DNA of 64,000 nucleotides from JACDER01 sp963842575. GTDB lineage: Bacteria > Actinomycetota > Thermoleophilia > Gaiellales > Gaiellaceae. The notes below the pieces were generated by a model. The model was not told the DNA's origin, did not search any database, and saw only the letters and a list, made by a program, of their open reading frames with translations. The stretch is from contig CAWJGS010000004.1 of the NCBI GenBank assembly GCA_963842575.1, positions 62,001 through 126,000 on the forward strand, read 5' to 3'. Shown piece by piece: positions 1-8,012 of this stretch. Each line of letters begins with the position of its first letter. The first letter of the stretch is position 1. Made by a program: the position numbers and the translations under genes.

Positions 1-34
1 CGGCACGCCGAACCTGAAGTCTCCGCAGGCTTGA
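1..34 (+). CDS. C-terminal end of an upstream gene (partial)
   Basis: An open frame entering from the left edge ends at TGA 32-34 with the residues GTPNLKSPQA. The TGA overlaps the TTG start of the next gene (TTGA), an arrangement typical of translational coupling. Nothing can be said about its function from ten residues. Confidence 0.3.
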   Translation, partial: GTPNLKSPQA

Positions 35-693
35 GCCCCCTGAAGATCGCAGCGGCCGTGGCCGGTGCGGCGCTCTTCACGCTCATCTGCATGTGGCTCG
101 GCCTGCGCGTGGCAGGGCCGCAGTCGCATGCATACAACCTCGGCTCCGTCGAGTTCTCCCTCGCCCCGTCCTTCTCGGGAAAGGCGAAGGTCTACATCCC
201 GCTCGCCGGCTGGGAGATCGAGGCGCCGGTCTTCAGCGCTCCGTACGCCATCCACGCCCAGCCGCGCCGCGTGTCGCCCCGCGCGGTCGAGCGCGCGGCC
301 CACGGGGTGAGGAAGACGCTCAAGACGACAAAGGGGGACCTGAAGCATGCGGCCATCGTGACCATCATCCGCGCGTTCCTCTTCGCGCTGCTGGGCGCGC
401 TGGCCGCAGGAGCGGTGACCATGCTCCTGCTGCGTGCGCTCCGCTACCGCTGGCGCACGTCCCTCCTCGCCGGCGCGAGCTGCCTGGGCTTCGGAGCGAT
501 CGTCGTGCTCGCGAGCGGCCTGTGGCTCTGGCAGAGCCTCGACGTCAAGGCGTTCAGGCAGGCGAAGATCACGGTGGGAAGCGGGAGGGTGCTCTCCCGC
601 AGCGTCCAGCGCTTCCGCAACGACATCGATGTCAACACGATCATCGAGGATCTCTCGAACCTGGTCGCCAACGGCGACCAGGACAAGCGTTAG
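31..693 (+). CDS. Membrane protein of unknown function, three TM segments
   Basis: A 220-residue protein with hydrophobic segments near residues 8-27, 108-137 and 146-168. Between the first and second lies a soluble, probably extracytoplasmic part (about 30-100). The TTG start overlaps the stop of the gene before it, so the two are probably co-translated. The last 50 residues are soluble and end without a recognisable domain. The layout resembles the N-terminal membrane module that precedes a metallophosphoesterase domain in some actinobacterial proteins, but no phosphoesterase follows here; this is only an impression. The stop codon TAG (691-693) lies exactly at the left end of the inverted-repeat element at 691-911. 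No function is assigned. Confidence 0.6.
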   Translation: MSPLKIAAAVAGAALFTLICMWLGLRVAGPQSHAYNLGSVEFSLAPSFSGKAKVYIPLAGWEIEAPVFSAPYAIHAQPRRVSPRAVERAAHGVRKTLKTTKGDLKHAAIVTIIRAFLFALLGALAAGAVTMLLLRALRYRWRTSLLAGASCLGFGAIVVLASGLWLWQSLDVKAFRQAKITVGSGRVLSRSVQRFRNDIDVNTIIEDLSNLVANGDQDKR

Positions 694-911
694 ATGGCTG
701 ATGCCACGATCTCGCGCGTCCGGCTGCGCGATCTGGCACGCCTGGGCCGCTCCGGCCCGGTTGCGGCCGGCGGAGCCGGCCTCCACCGTGCCTGCGCTTC
801 GCCGCGTCGGCCGCTCACCGATGCTGCCGGCATCGGCAAGCGTCCGCCCCGGCGCCCCAGACGCACCAGCTCGCGCCCCGGAGCAGGCGATCTCATGGCA
901 TCAACCATCTA
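691..911. mobile_element. MITE-like / structured inverted-repeat element between convergent genes
   Basis: The two ends are inverted copies: TAGATGGCTGATGCCA at 691-706, and the complement of 896-911 reads TAGATGGTTGATGCCA (15 of 16 identical). The similarity continues inward, about 41 of 57 positions matching between 694-750 and the complement of 852-908. Two perfect 7-bp hairpins sit inside (765-781, loop GGA; 818-836, loop TGCCG). The element is bounded by TA on both sides. Removing it together with one TA would leave two convergent genes with overlapping stop codons (TTAG/CTAA), as expected for insertion at a TA target. Five arm mismatches are C/T or A/G changes that become G-U pairs in minus-strand RNA, so a folded RNA is an alternative. 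Short open frames fill both strands but look like by-products of the symmetry. Confidence 0.5.
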
Positions 912-1298
912 GCGGCGGACGACCGTGGCCAGCAGCGCCCCCGCTGCGAGCAGCTGGAGCCAGGTCGGGAGGCCGCCGGCCTGGTGGAGCGCGGGGATGC
1001 GATGGCTAGGGAAGAGCTTCCGTCCGCCCGGGCGGGGCATGCGAATCACGTGCTCGAGATCGGGCGACGACGCGGCCGCCGCGCCGATGGTGGCCGCGTC
1101 GAGCGGCCCGCGCGTGATCGCGAGCAAGGTGAGCCCCGCCACGCCGCTCCAGAGCTCGAAGCGCGGCGAGGGAATGTCGTCGTGCGGTATCACGTCGCCG
1201 ACCAGGTGCAGCAGGAAGCCGAGCGCGATCGCGGCAGGTCTCGACCGAACAGCCGCGCCACCGGCGGCGCCGGTCGCCACATGAAGTGAGACGATCAC
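909..1298 (-). CDS. Small membrane protein resembling YdjM/DUF457 metal-dependent hydrolases
   Basis: With the GTG at 1298 the protein has 129 residues; an ATG at 1343 would add 15 residues but overlaps the divergent glyoxalase gene. It is hydrophobic with several likely membrane segments. It carries spaced His/Asp motifs: HLVGDVIPHDD (about residues 31-41), PDLEH (about 79-83) and FPSHR (about 96-100). This pattern recalls the LexA-regulated YdjM-type membrane hydrolase family, where such residues bind metal; the match is by pattern only. Its stop codon lies in the right end of the 691-911 element. Confidence 0.5.
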   Translation of the reverse strand: MIVSLHVATGAAGGAAVRSRPAAIALGFLLHLVGDVIPHDDIPSPRFELWSGVAGLTLLAITRGPLDAATIGAAAASSPDLEHVIRMPRPGGRKLFPSHRIPALHQAGGLPTWLQLLAAGALLATVVRR

Positions 1299-1328
1299 CG
1301 GCAGAAGTCTGGCAGGATCCAGGTCAAC

Positions 1329-1703
1329 ATGGAGCTCATACACACGTGTTACCGGATCACCGACATCGACAGGTCCGTCGCCTTCTATGAGGCGCTCGGC
1401 TTCGAGGAGCGCGGCCGCCTTCCGATCGGGGACGAGGCGATCAACGTCTTCATGGGACTACCCGGAGACGCCGACCGGCTCGAGCTCACCTACAACTTCG
1501 GCGTCGACGCCTACGAGATCGGGACGGGGTACGGACACATCGCCGTCACGGTGAACGATCTCGACTCGACGCTGGAGCGGCTCGCCGAGCAGGGAATCGA
1601 GCCCGAGCGGCCGCCGTACACGGTGCGCGAGGGCGGCTCGAGGTTGTGCTTCGTCCGCGATCCGGACGAGTACCGGATCGAGCTGATCGAGCGCGGCGGC
1701 TGA
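1329..1703 (+). CDS. Glyoxalase I / lactoylglutathione lyase family protein
   Basis: A 124-residue single-domain vicinal oxygen chelate protein. The four metal-ligand positions of glyoxalase I are present in order: His5 (LIHTCYRI), Glu52 (RLELTYN), His70 (GYGHIAV) and Glu118 (YRIELIE). The length fits the bacterial GloA family (about 125-135). The family converts the hemithioacetal of methylglyoxal and a low-molecular thiol into the lactoyl-thioester in the cytoplasm. Actinobacteria usually lack glutathione, so the thiol may be mycothiol or another compound; the sequence does not decide this. It is transcribed alone. Confidence 0.85.
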   Translation: MELIHTCYRITDIDRSVAFYEALGFEERGRLPIGDEAINVFMGLPGDADRLELTYNFGVDAYEIGTGYGHIAVTVNDLDSTLERLAEQGIEPERPPYTVREGGSRLCFVRDPDEYRIELIERGG

Positions 1704-1784
1704 CGAAAAATCGCGCCTTGTCGCGCGTGCGCTGGTGATAGAATTCGCGGGGCCTCGCCCGACGCGACGCGGTTTAGCCTCTCC

Positions 1785-2464
1785 TTGGGAAGCCAGCGCG
1801 CCGGGCGCGGCGCTGTCAGGGGTCATACGCAGCCGGGGAGCGAAGTCCTGCCTGACGCCGCCGAGCTGATCCCGCCCCGCGCAGGGCTCCCGAGGCTCCG
1901 CGAATCCGCAGCCGGATGCACCGCCTGCGACCTGTGGCGCGCGGGAACCCAGACCGTCTTCGGCGCGGGGACGAGCACCGCTCGCTTGATGCTGGTCGGC
2001 GAGCAGCCGGGCGACCGCGAGGACCGCGAGGGAAATCCGTTCGTAGGCCCTGCGGGGCGGCTGCTCGACGACGCGCTCGAGGAGGCGGGGATCGACCGCG
2101 GACCGCATACGTCACGAACGTCGTCAAGCACTTCAAGTGGACGGCCAAGGGCAAGCGCCGGATCCACGCGAAGCCGAACTGGGGCGAGATCGCGGCCTGC
2201 CGCCCGTGGCTCGAGGCAGAGCTTTCGGTCGTCCGCCCGGAGGTGCTCGTAGCGCTCGGTGCGACCGCCGCGCAGGCGCTCTTCGGCAAGGACTTCCGGG
2301 TCACGAAGCAGCGCGGGCGGCCAGTCGAAACCGAGCTCGCGCCGCACGCGCTGGCCACGATTCACCCGTCGGCCATCCTGCGCGCCGACGAGGCGGAACG
2401 CGAAGCCGAGCTGCAGGCGCTCGTCGACGACCTGCGCGCGGCGGCGAAACTGCTGTCTAGCTAG
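1785..2464 (+). pseudogene. udgX: UdgX-type uracil-DNA glycosylase, frame broken once
   Basis: Two overlapping frames together encode one family-4-like uracil-DNA glycosylase. The first part (1785 to about 2100) has CTACDLW and the uracil-binding motif GEQPGDRED. The second (about 2100-2464) has YVTNVVKHFKW, KRRIHAKP, AACRPWL and HPSAILR. KRRIH is the loop that distinguishes UdgX, whose His forms a covalent bond with the uracil-derived abasic site (shown for the Mycobacterium smegmatis enzyme). One base appears to be missing near 2098-2103 between GIDR and TAYVTN. All motifs survive on both sides, so a sequencing indel is more likely than decay. The start is uncertain: TTG 1785 is used, and no ATG/GTG precedes the CTAC motif in frame. 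Confidence 0.8.
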
Positions 2465-2467
2465 AGC

Positions 2468-2773
2468 TCAGTCGCCCCAGTCGAAGTCCCGGGACTGGCT
2501 CCAGAGGTTCTGCTCGATCTCCGGGAGCTGCTCGTCCGGGTCCTCGCCGGGCCACTTCAGCGTCTTGGTCGCGACCGGAGAGGCGTCCTGCCCGTCCATC
2601 GTGTCCTCGATGCGAGCCTGCTCTTCCGTCTTGAACAGTGGATGGTTGTCGAACGGATCGTCGGCGCGGTAGCGATTGAGCGGCATAGCCGGCTCGAGCT
2701 CGGCGTTGCGTCTTTTCAGTTCGAGATGGTCCTGGATGACTTGCGCAAAGAACGACGGCGTCTCCACCGGCAT
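2468..2773 (-). CDS. Conserved-looking small soluble protein, unknown function
   Basis: A 101-residue acidic, hydrophilic protein starting MPVETPSFFAQVIQDH and ending SRDFDWGD. The ATG at 2773 is preferred because GAGAGGGG lies just upstream; the frame stays open to 2902, but the extra residues look non-coding. The first 35 residues could form an amphipathic helix (QVIQDHLELKRRNAELE), with no membrane segment. It is convergent with udgX, only 3 bases apart. I do not recognise a domain. Confidence 0.55.
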   Translation of the reverse strand: MPVETPSFFAQVIQDHLELKRRNAELEPAMPLNRYRADDPFDNHPLFKTEEQARIEDTMDGQDASPVATKTLKWPGEDPDEQLPEIEQNLWSQSRDFDWGD

Positions 2774-2913
2774 ATGTTCCCCTCTCGTGTCGGTGTCGAA
2801 GTTGCTGATGCTCAGCCGGCGATTGTAACGACTTTGCAGGAACTTCTTTCCCCCGGTCTCGTCGCAGTCGGCACAAGGCGGCAACCCTCTCACTCTTGCC
2901 ACAATGAGCCTGC

Positions 2914-3101
2914 ATGGTTGGACGCGTCTTCACACGCAAGCTCGGGCCGGTCGGAATCGCCCTCACGACCTGGGACCTCTGGCGCCGTCTGCCGCCCGAG
3001 TACCGCCGCCAGGTCATGGCCGTCGCTGCCAAGCACGGCCCGCGCATCGCCGCTCTCGCGGCCGCGCGCTATCGCCAGTACAACAAAAGCGCGTCGGCTA
3101 G
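2914..3101 (+). CDS. Small basic protein, unknown, probable one-base indel near its end
   Basis: The frame from ATG 2914 encodes about 60 plausible residues (MVGRVFTRKLGPVGIAL..., then YRRQVMAVAAKHGPRI) rich in Arg and Ala. As written it runs without a stop far into the antisense strand of sucA. One extra A in the A-run near 3083-3086 would give the ending RQYNKKRVG and a stop at 3099-3101, just before the convergent sucA stop. I therefore end it there. The N-terminus (TRKLGPVGIALTTWDLWRRL) could be a short amphipathic or membrane-associated helix. No function is inferred. Confidence 0.4.
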
Positions 3102-3105
3102 AACC

Positions 3106-5910
3106 CTAGTAGGCCAGGACTTCGCGCACGATCCGCTCCTGCTCGCGGGCATGCGTCGTCGGGTAGCCCTCGCTCGTGCTCGCGCGCCACTGCCGGCCGA
3201 TGTAACGAAGCGGGAGCCCGGGTCTCTCGAGCCGGTGGCGCGTCGCGCGCCACGCGCCCATGTTCTGCGGCTCCTCCTGGGCCCAGACGACCTCCTCGAG
3301 CGACGGATAGCCGGCGATGAGCTCGGCGAAGTCGTCGACCGGGAACGGGTAGAGCTGCTCCAGCCGCGCGACCGCCACCTCGGGCGGGCGCTCGCCGCCG
3401 GCGAGGATGTCGTAGTAGAGCTTCCCCGAGACGACCACGAGGCGCCGCACCTCGGCGTGCTGGGCAGACGGGTCGTCGATGACCGGCCTGAAGCCTCCGT
3501 CGGTCAGCTCGCCGACCGGGGAGGCGGCTTCTTTCAGCCGAAGCAATCCTTTCGGAGTCATCACCACGAGCGGCCGCGCGCTCGGGTCGAGCGCCTGGCG
3601 GCGGATCAAGTGGAAGTACTGCGCCGCGCTCGACGGGTTGGCGACGCGGATGTTCCCCTCGGCCGCGAGCTGCAGGAAGCGCTCGAGCCGCGCGCTCGAG
3701 TGCTCCGGGCCGTTCCCCTCGTATCCGTGCGGGAGGAGGAGCGTCAGCCGTGAGGTCTGTCCCCACTTGGCCCGGCCGGAGACGATGAACTGGTCGATGA
3801 CGATCTGCGCGCCGTTTACGAAGTCGCCGAACTGCGCCTCCCAGAGGACGAGCGCCTCGGAAGCCGAGATGGAGTAGCCGTACTCGAACCCGACCGCGCC
3901 GTACTCGGACAGCGGCGAGTTGTAGACCTCGAACGACGCTTCGGCCTCGTCCAGGTTCTGGATCGGTGCGTAGCGTTCGCCCGTCTCGGCGTCGTGCAGG
4001 ACGAGGTGCCGGTGCGAGAACGTCCCCCGCTCCGTGTCCTGTCCGGTCAGCCGGATGGGGATACCTTCGACCAGCAACGTCGCGAATGCCAGCGACTCCG
4101 CCTGTCCCCAGTCGATGCCGCCCTCCTCCAGCGCGGGGATGCGGCGCTCGAGCTGGCGCGCGAGCTTGGGATGGACGGTGAAGTCGTCCGGAACGTGCAT
4201 GAGCTCGCGGTTGAGCTCCTGGAGTTGCTCCGCGGGGACGGCGGTGACGATCTCGGCCGGGACGTCGGCAGGTGCGGGAAGCTCTTCGTCCTCCCCTTTG
4301 CCGAAGCTGTCCTTGAGCGCCTGGTGCGCGCGCTTGAGCTCGTCCACAAGCGCCTTCTCCTCGCCATCCACTTCCTCTTCGGTAACCACGCCCTCCTCCA
4401 CGAGCCGGCCCGCAAACCGCTCGAGCACCGTCGGCTGGTTCGCGATCCGCTCAGCCATCAGAGGCTGTGTGTACGCGGGCTCGTCCTGCTCGTTGTGGCC
4501 GTGCCGCCGGTAGCCGACAAGGTCGACGACCACGTCCTGGCCGAAGCGGCTGCGGAATGCGAGCGCGAGCCGGATTGCCGAGATGGCCGCCTCGGCGTCA
4601 TCGGCGTTGACGTGGATGATCGGAATGTCGAAGCCCTTCGCCAGGTCGCTCGAATAGCGTGTCGAACGCTCTTCCTGCGGATCCGTGGTGAAGCCGATCT
4701 GGTTGTTGGCGATGATGTGCAGCGTTCCGCCGGTGGTGTAGCCGGCAAGGTTTTCGAGATTCAGCGTCTCGGCCACGACCCCTTGCCCCGGGAAGGAAGC
4801 GTCGCCGTGGATGAGGATCGGTAGCGCAACGCGCGGATCGTGGATGCCCGGACCGGAGCTGCGGTCGGTCTGCTCGGCGCGCGTCCTGCCCTCGACGATC
4901 GGGTCGACGGCCTCGAGATGGCTGGGGTTGGCGGCGAGCGTGACCGTGATCTCCCCCGCCTCGGTCGCGCGCGTTCCCTCGGCCCCGTGGTGGTACTTGA
5001 CGTCCCCACTCCCCCGCTCCGGATCGGCGGTGACCGCCTCCGTCGTCCGCTCCCCCTCGAACTCGCGCAGGATCTCCTCGTAGGGGACGCCGATCGTGTG
5101 CGCTAGGACGTTGAGCCGGCCGCGGTGGGCCATGCCGATCACGACCTCGTGCGCGCGCGCGTCGGCGGCGAGGTCGATCGCCTCGTCCAGCATCGGGATG
5201 AGCACGTCCAGCCCCTCGATGGAGAACTGCTTCTGTCCGAGGAACGTGCGATGGAGGAACTGCTCGAGACCTTCCGTCTGGACGAGCCTCGCGAGGAGCT
5301 CCTTCTTCTCCTCGGGCGCGAGCGGCGTGCGGTAGTGGCCGGACTCGATCGCCTTACGGAGCCAGACACGCTCTTCGTGGTTCGAGATGTGCTCGGTCTC
5401 GAAGGCCATCGTCCCGCAGTAGGTCTCCTTCATGTGCGGCAAGACCTCCGCGAGGTTTTCGCCCGGGACGTACACGCGCAGGATGGACGCGGGGATCTGC
5501 TCCATCAGCTCCGGCGTGAGGCCGAGGCTCTCGGGCTCGAGGGCGGGATCGCCGACGGGCTCGGAACCGAGCGGGTCGAGGTGCGCGGCCAGATGGCCGT
5601 GGGTCCGGAAGGCCTTGACGAGGGAGGTGCCGGCGGCAACGGCCGCGAGAAGGTCCTCGTCGGGCGCCACAGCGGGAGCGGCCGGGGCGGGTGCAGGTCG
5701 GGCCTCGGCCGGCGCGGAGTCGCCGTTCTCGGCCACGCGCAGGCGCTCGAGCAGCCGCGCGAGGCCGGGGTGCGTCGCGACGAGCTCGCTGTCGCCGCTC
5801 TCGAAGACGTCCCGCCATTCCTCGGGGACCGCTTCCGGATTCTCGAGGTACTGCTCGAGCAGGAGCCGGGCGTATCCCGAGTTCAGTCCGTCGACTTCCG
5901 GTGAAGCCAT
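3106..5910 (-). CDS. sucA: 2-oxoglutarate dehydrogenase E1 component
   Basis: A 934-residue thiamine-diphosphate enzyme that decarboxylates 2-oxoglutarate and passes the succinyl group to the E2 lipoyl domain in the TCA cycle. The N-terminus (NSGYARLLLEQYLENP) is the usual E1o start and is followed by an Ala/Pro-rich linker (about 65-85). Diagnostic parts include IGMAHRGRLNVL, the TPP-binding stretch with GDASFPGQG and NNQIGFTT, YRRHGHNE, and the C-terminal transketolase-like region with GQTSRLTLLLPHGYEG. The length matches stand-alone SucA, not the about 1200-residue mycobacterial Kgd fused to an E2-like domain. The partner genes sucB and lpd are not in the window. Confidence 0.95.
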   Translation of the reverse strand: MASPEVDGLNSGYARLLLEQYLENPEAVPEEWRDVFESGDSELVATHPGLARLLERLRVAENGDSAPAEARPAPAPAAPAVAPDEDLLAAVAAGTSLVKAFRTHGHLAAHLDPLGSEPVGDPALEPESLGLTPELMEQIPASILRVYVPGENLAEVLPHMKETYCGTMAFETEHISNHEERVWLRKAIESGHYRTPLAPEEKKELLARLVQTEGLEQFLHRTFLGQKQFSIEGLDVLIPMLDEAIDLAADARAHEVVIGMAHRGRLNVLAHTIGVPYEEILREFEGERTTEAVTADPERGSGDVKYHHGAEGTRATEAGEITVTLAANPSHLEAVDPIVEGRTRAEQTDRSSGPGIHDPRVALPILIHGDASFPGQGVVAETLNLENLAGYTTGGTLHIIANNQIGFTTDPQEERSTRYSSDLAKGFDIPIIHVNADDAEAAISAIRLALAFRSRFGQDVVVDLVGYRRHGHNEQDEPAYTQPLMAERIANQPTVLERFAGRLVEEGVVTEEEVDGEEKALVDELKRAHQALKDSFGKGEDEELPAPADVPAEIVTAVPAEQLQELNRELMHVPDDFTVHPKLARQLERRIPALEEGGIDWGQAESLAFATLLVEGIPIRLTGQDTERGTFSHRHLVLHDAETGERYAPIQNLDEAEASFEVYNSPLSEYGAVGFEYGYSISASEALVLWEAQFGDFVNGAQIVIDQFIVSGRAKWGQTSRLTLLLPHGYEGNGPEHSSARLERFLQLAAEGNIRVANPSSAAQYFHLIRRQALDPSARPLVVMTPKGLLRLKEAASPVGELTDGGFRPVIDDPSAQHAEVRRLVVVSGKLYYDILAGGERPPEVAVARLEQLYPFPVDDFAELIAGYPSLEEVVWAQEEPQNMGAWRATRHRLERPGLPLRYIGRQWRASTSEGYPTTHAREQERIVREVLAY

Positions 5911-5932
5911 TGATGTTGTTGTAGCAAGCCGC

Positions 5933-6193
5933 CTAGAAGAGCGGTTTCTCGGCCAGGATGGCGAAGAGCATCCCGAGAATGAAGCACGTCGCCGTCACCG
6001 CCACCGCGATCCCGGCGAGGCGCTGGTTCCGCCCGCTCAGGCCGGCCGCGACGAACGCAAGGATGATCGCGAACGTGTCCACGCGGACGGGCCGGTAGGC
6101 CAGCGAGAAGAGCCCCGCAAAGATCGCGATCACGGACAGGAAGCCGGACACGATGTCGGCGGTGCTCCTGCGGTCGACGGGCTGGGCGTTCAC
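5933..6193 (-). CDS. Small membrane protein (three hydrophobic segments)
   Basis: An 86-residue hydrophobic protein. The GTG at 6193 is chosen because it overlaps the TGA of the upstream gene (GTGA), indicating coupled translation. Likely membrane segments are SGFLSVIAIFAGLFSLAY, TFAIILAFVAAGLSG and GIAVAVTATCFILGMLFAIL. It ends AEKPLF. It closes a run of five minus-strand genes (7301 to 5933) of small membrane or exported proteins. The family is unknown to me. Confidence 0.55.
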   Translation of the reverse strand: MNAQPVDRRSTADIVSGFLSVIAIFAGLFSLAYRPVRVDTFAIILAFVAAGLSGRNQRLAGIAVAVTATCFILGMLFAILAEKPLF

Positions 6194-6435
6194 GCGCCGG
6201 CGGGCGCTCGTCGAGCAACGCGGGCATAGCGGCGACCGGGCGAGCCATGCGGCCCCGGCCGGCGGCCGGTGGGACGGCGCGCCCACGGCGGCCTGGGCTC
6301 GATGTCAGGCCTGGCCACGAGCCGGGCGGCCTCGGCAGGCCCGCGGTCACCCCTGATTGCCCAGTAGACGACCAAGCAGAGGTAGATGACCGGGATCTTG
6401 AGGATCACCATCAGAAAAACGAACTCCCAGACCAT
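6190..6435 (-). CDS. Small membrane-anchored protein with Arg/Pro-rich tail
   Basis: An 81-residue protein with one N-terminal membrane helix (VFLMVILKIPVIYLCLVVYW) followed by a cytoplasmic-looking tail rich in Pro and Arg. Its stop overlaps the start of the next gene (GTGA, 6190-6193), and its start is 18 bases after the stop of the gene before it. The layout indicates co-expression in one transcript. Function unknown. Confidence 0.5.
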   Translation of the reverse strand: MVWEFVFLMVILKIPVIYLCLVVYWAIRGDRGPAEAARLVARPDIEPRPPWARRPTGRRPGPHGSPGRRYARVARRAPAGA

Positions 6436-6453
6436 CGATCGGAGGGTACCACC

Positions 6454-6786
6454 TCAGCTCTGGGGCAACACCTCCGCCAGGATCGCGATGATCGAGATGG
6501 GGATCGCGCCCAGGACGGTGAGCAGCGCGAGTGGCGTCGGCGAGTCGCGCTTGACAGCGAGATAGGCGCCCAGCGCAGGTGCAACCGCAGCCCACAGCCA
6601 TGAAACGACGACAAGGGCCCCCATCAGGTTTCCACTGGTACCGCGGCAGAGGTCGTGACGGAGCGATCCGGGCTCTCCCGTGTCGGGGGTGAACGAGCCG
6701 CAGTAACCGACGCTCCAGACGCCGAACGCGACGACCAGGCCGAGGATCGCGAACGCGATCGACAGGATCCAGCCGGCGGCCCTCAT
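6454..6786 (-). CDS. Small polytopic membrane protein, unknown
   Basis: A 110-residue protein from ATG 6786, chosen because it overlaps the TGA of the upstream gene (ATGA, 6783-6786). Hydrophobic stretches near residues 3-23, 48-68 and 78-103 suggest three membrane helices. The extracytoplasmic loop after the first helix holds two Cys (VGYCGSF and HDLCRGT) that could form a disulfide. No family recognised. Confidence 0.55.
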   Translation of the reverse strand: MRAAGWILSIAFAILGLVVAFGVWSVGYCGSFTPDTGEPGSLRHDLCRGTSGNLMGALVVVSWLWAAVAPALGAYLAVKRDSPTPLALLTVLGAIPISIIAILAEVLPQS

Positions 6787-7301
6787 CGCCCGGTGGCCAT
6801 CCCGTGGAGCCATCCCGGCACCCGGAGCCTCGCGCGGATGAGGGCGCCCTGCAGCGCCGCCGCCCAGCGTTGCTGGAGGTAGGCGGCGCTCCTAAAGCGC
6901 GCTTCGACCTTAGGACGCGCCGCGAGAATTTCGTCGGGGTGCCGGGTGAATAGTGCGGCCGCGTGAATCCGCAGCGACTCGGCAAATAGCTCGAACACGC
7001 GGCCCATGCCACGATGACGTGTCCGCAATCCATCGGTCGCCCGAATTTGACCCCACCGAGCCTCGAGATCCTCGAAGCGATCGGCGAGTCGGTACAGGTT
7101 CTCTACGAACGGATCTACGTTGACGTGCGGCACCTCGCTGTAAAGCGTTTCGAAGCGGCGCAGCAGGATTCGGTACGAATGGATCTGTGCGTCGACCTTG
7201 ACGAAGTAGCGATTTAGCGGCGAGCGGACAGGCGCCTTCCCAAGTGCGCCCGCCGCCGCGAGGAGCGCGGCGGCGGCGAGCAAGATCGCGAAGCGTGTCA
7301 C
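6783..7301 (-). CDS. Exported protein of unknown function
   Basis: A 172-residue protein starting at GTG 7301 with a typical signal peptide (ILLAAAALLAAAGALG, residues 6-21). The mature part is helical, charged and Arg-rich (for example RFEDLEARWGQIR) and has no Cys. It opens the coupled run 7301-5933 and lies 13 bases downstream of the phospholipase-like gene, so the two may share a promoter. I do not recognise the domain. Confidence 0.55.
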   Translation of the reverse strand: MTRFAILLAAAALLAAAGALGKAPVRSPLNRYFVKVDAQIHSYRILLRRFETLYSEVPHVNVDPFVENLYRLADRFEDLEARWGQIRATDGLRTRHRGMGRVFELFAESLRIHAAALFTRHPDEILAARPKVEARFRSAAYLQQRWAAALQGALIRARLRVPGWLHGMATGR

Positions 7302-7314
7302 CCGCGGGCGAATC

Positions 7315-7899
7315 CTAGGATCCCCTCGGCTCGAAGCTGGTTTGCCGCGGCTTGTAGTGACCTGCGCCGAAGAGTCGCACCGCCGTGTACCAGGTGCCTG
7401 CGTCGTAGAAGCAGAGGTAGCGTCTCGGATCGATGATCCAGTACCCCTTGCACGACGCGATCATCTCCTTGTAGAAGGTGACATCACAGTAGAGGCGGCC
7501 CTTCTGTGAGCCATAGCAGACGTCATGGTTGTAGCAGGCGTATTGCCACCCACCCTCGAATGGAGTCCAGGCCCACCACGGGTTGCTGCAGTAGTCGCGG
7601 CCGGCGACGTACGCCGCCGGCGGCGGGATGCCGATGTTGTCGTTGATCGTCAGGTCGCCGAACGACTTCGTGCCCGGATAAACCCAGTTCGGGTTGATGC
7701 CGTCCGGCGTATAGAACGTCGTCCGGTCGGGCGTACAGCGGTACGTCAGGCCCTTGCTTGGGTCGTACTCGTCGCAGCCGTTCGCGAGGTAGTAGGCCGA
7801 CGCCTTCGGGACGCCCGCCGAGAGCGACACGGCCATCGCCGCGACCAGCGCCAGCATTAGCGCCACCGCAACGGCGGGTAGCGCACAGATCCGTTTCAT
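7315..7899 (-). CDS. Secreted phospholipase A2-like protein
   Basis: A 194-residue protein with a signal peptide (about residues 1-35, cleavage likely near AYYLANG). It contains the prokaryotic phospholipase A2 signature: CYNHDVCYG near residue 125, with the catalytic His-Asp pair, then RLYCDVTFYKEM, whose Asp is the likely second catalytic residue. Six or more Cys suggest disulfides. Secreted bacterial PLA2 enzymes hydrolyse the sn-2 ester of phospholipids with calcium. A strong ribosome binding site (AAGGAGG) precedes the ATG. Aromatic-rich segments (NPWWAWTPFEGGWQY) before the active site may bind membranes. The assignment rests on the HD motif and Cys pattern. Confidence 0.7.
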   Translation of the reverse strand: MKRICALPAVAVALMLALVAAMAVSLSAGVPKASAYYLANGCDEYDPSKGLTYRCTPDRTTFYTPDGINPNWVYPGTKSFGDLTINDNIGIPPPAAYVAGRDYCSNPWWAWTPFEGGWQYACYNHDVCYGSQKGRLYCDVTFYKEMIASCKGYWIIDPRRYLCFYDAGTWYTAVRLFGAGHYKPRQTSFEPRGS

Positions 7900-8012
7900 T
7901 GTTGCCTCCTTCGAACTGTTTTCTGAATAGGCAACTTAGGTAAACAGGTCGAACGCGTGTGAAACGCCGTCGTGCCGAAAGTGCGCCGCCGCCGGCGCTA
8001 GGCTGCGCGCCG

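Noticed and set aside
694..912. 72-residue frames on both strands between the first two genes
   Set aside because: They mirror each other because the sequence is an inverted repeat; the products are Arg/Pro/Ala-rich with no protein character.
3110..5904. Long frames on the + strand opposite sucA
   Set aside because: Antisense shadows of a clear sucA; high GC gives long Arg/Val/Asp-rich open frames on the complementary strand.
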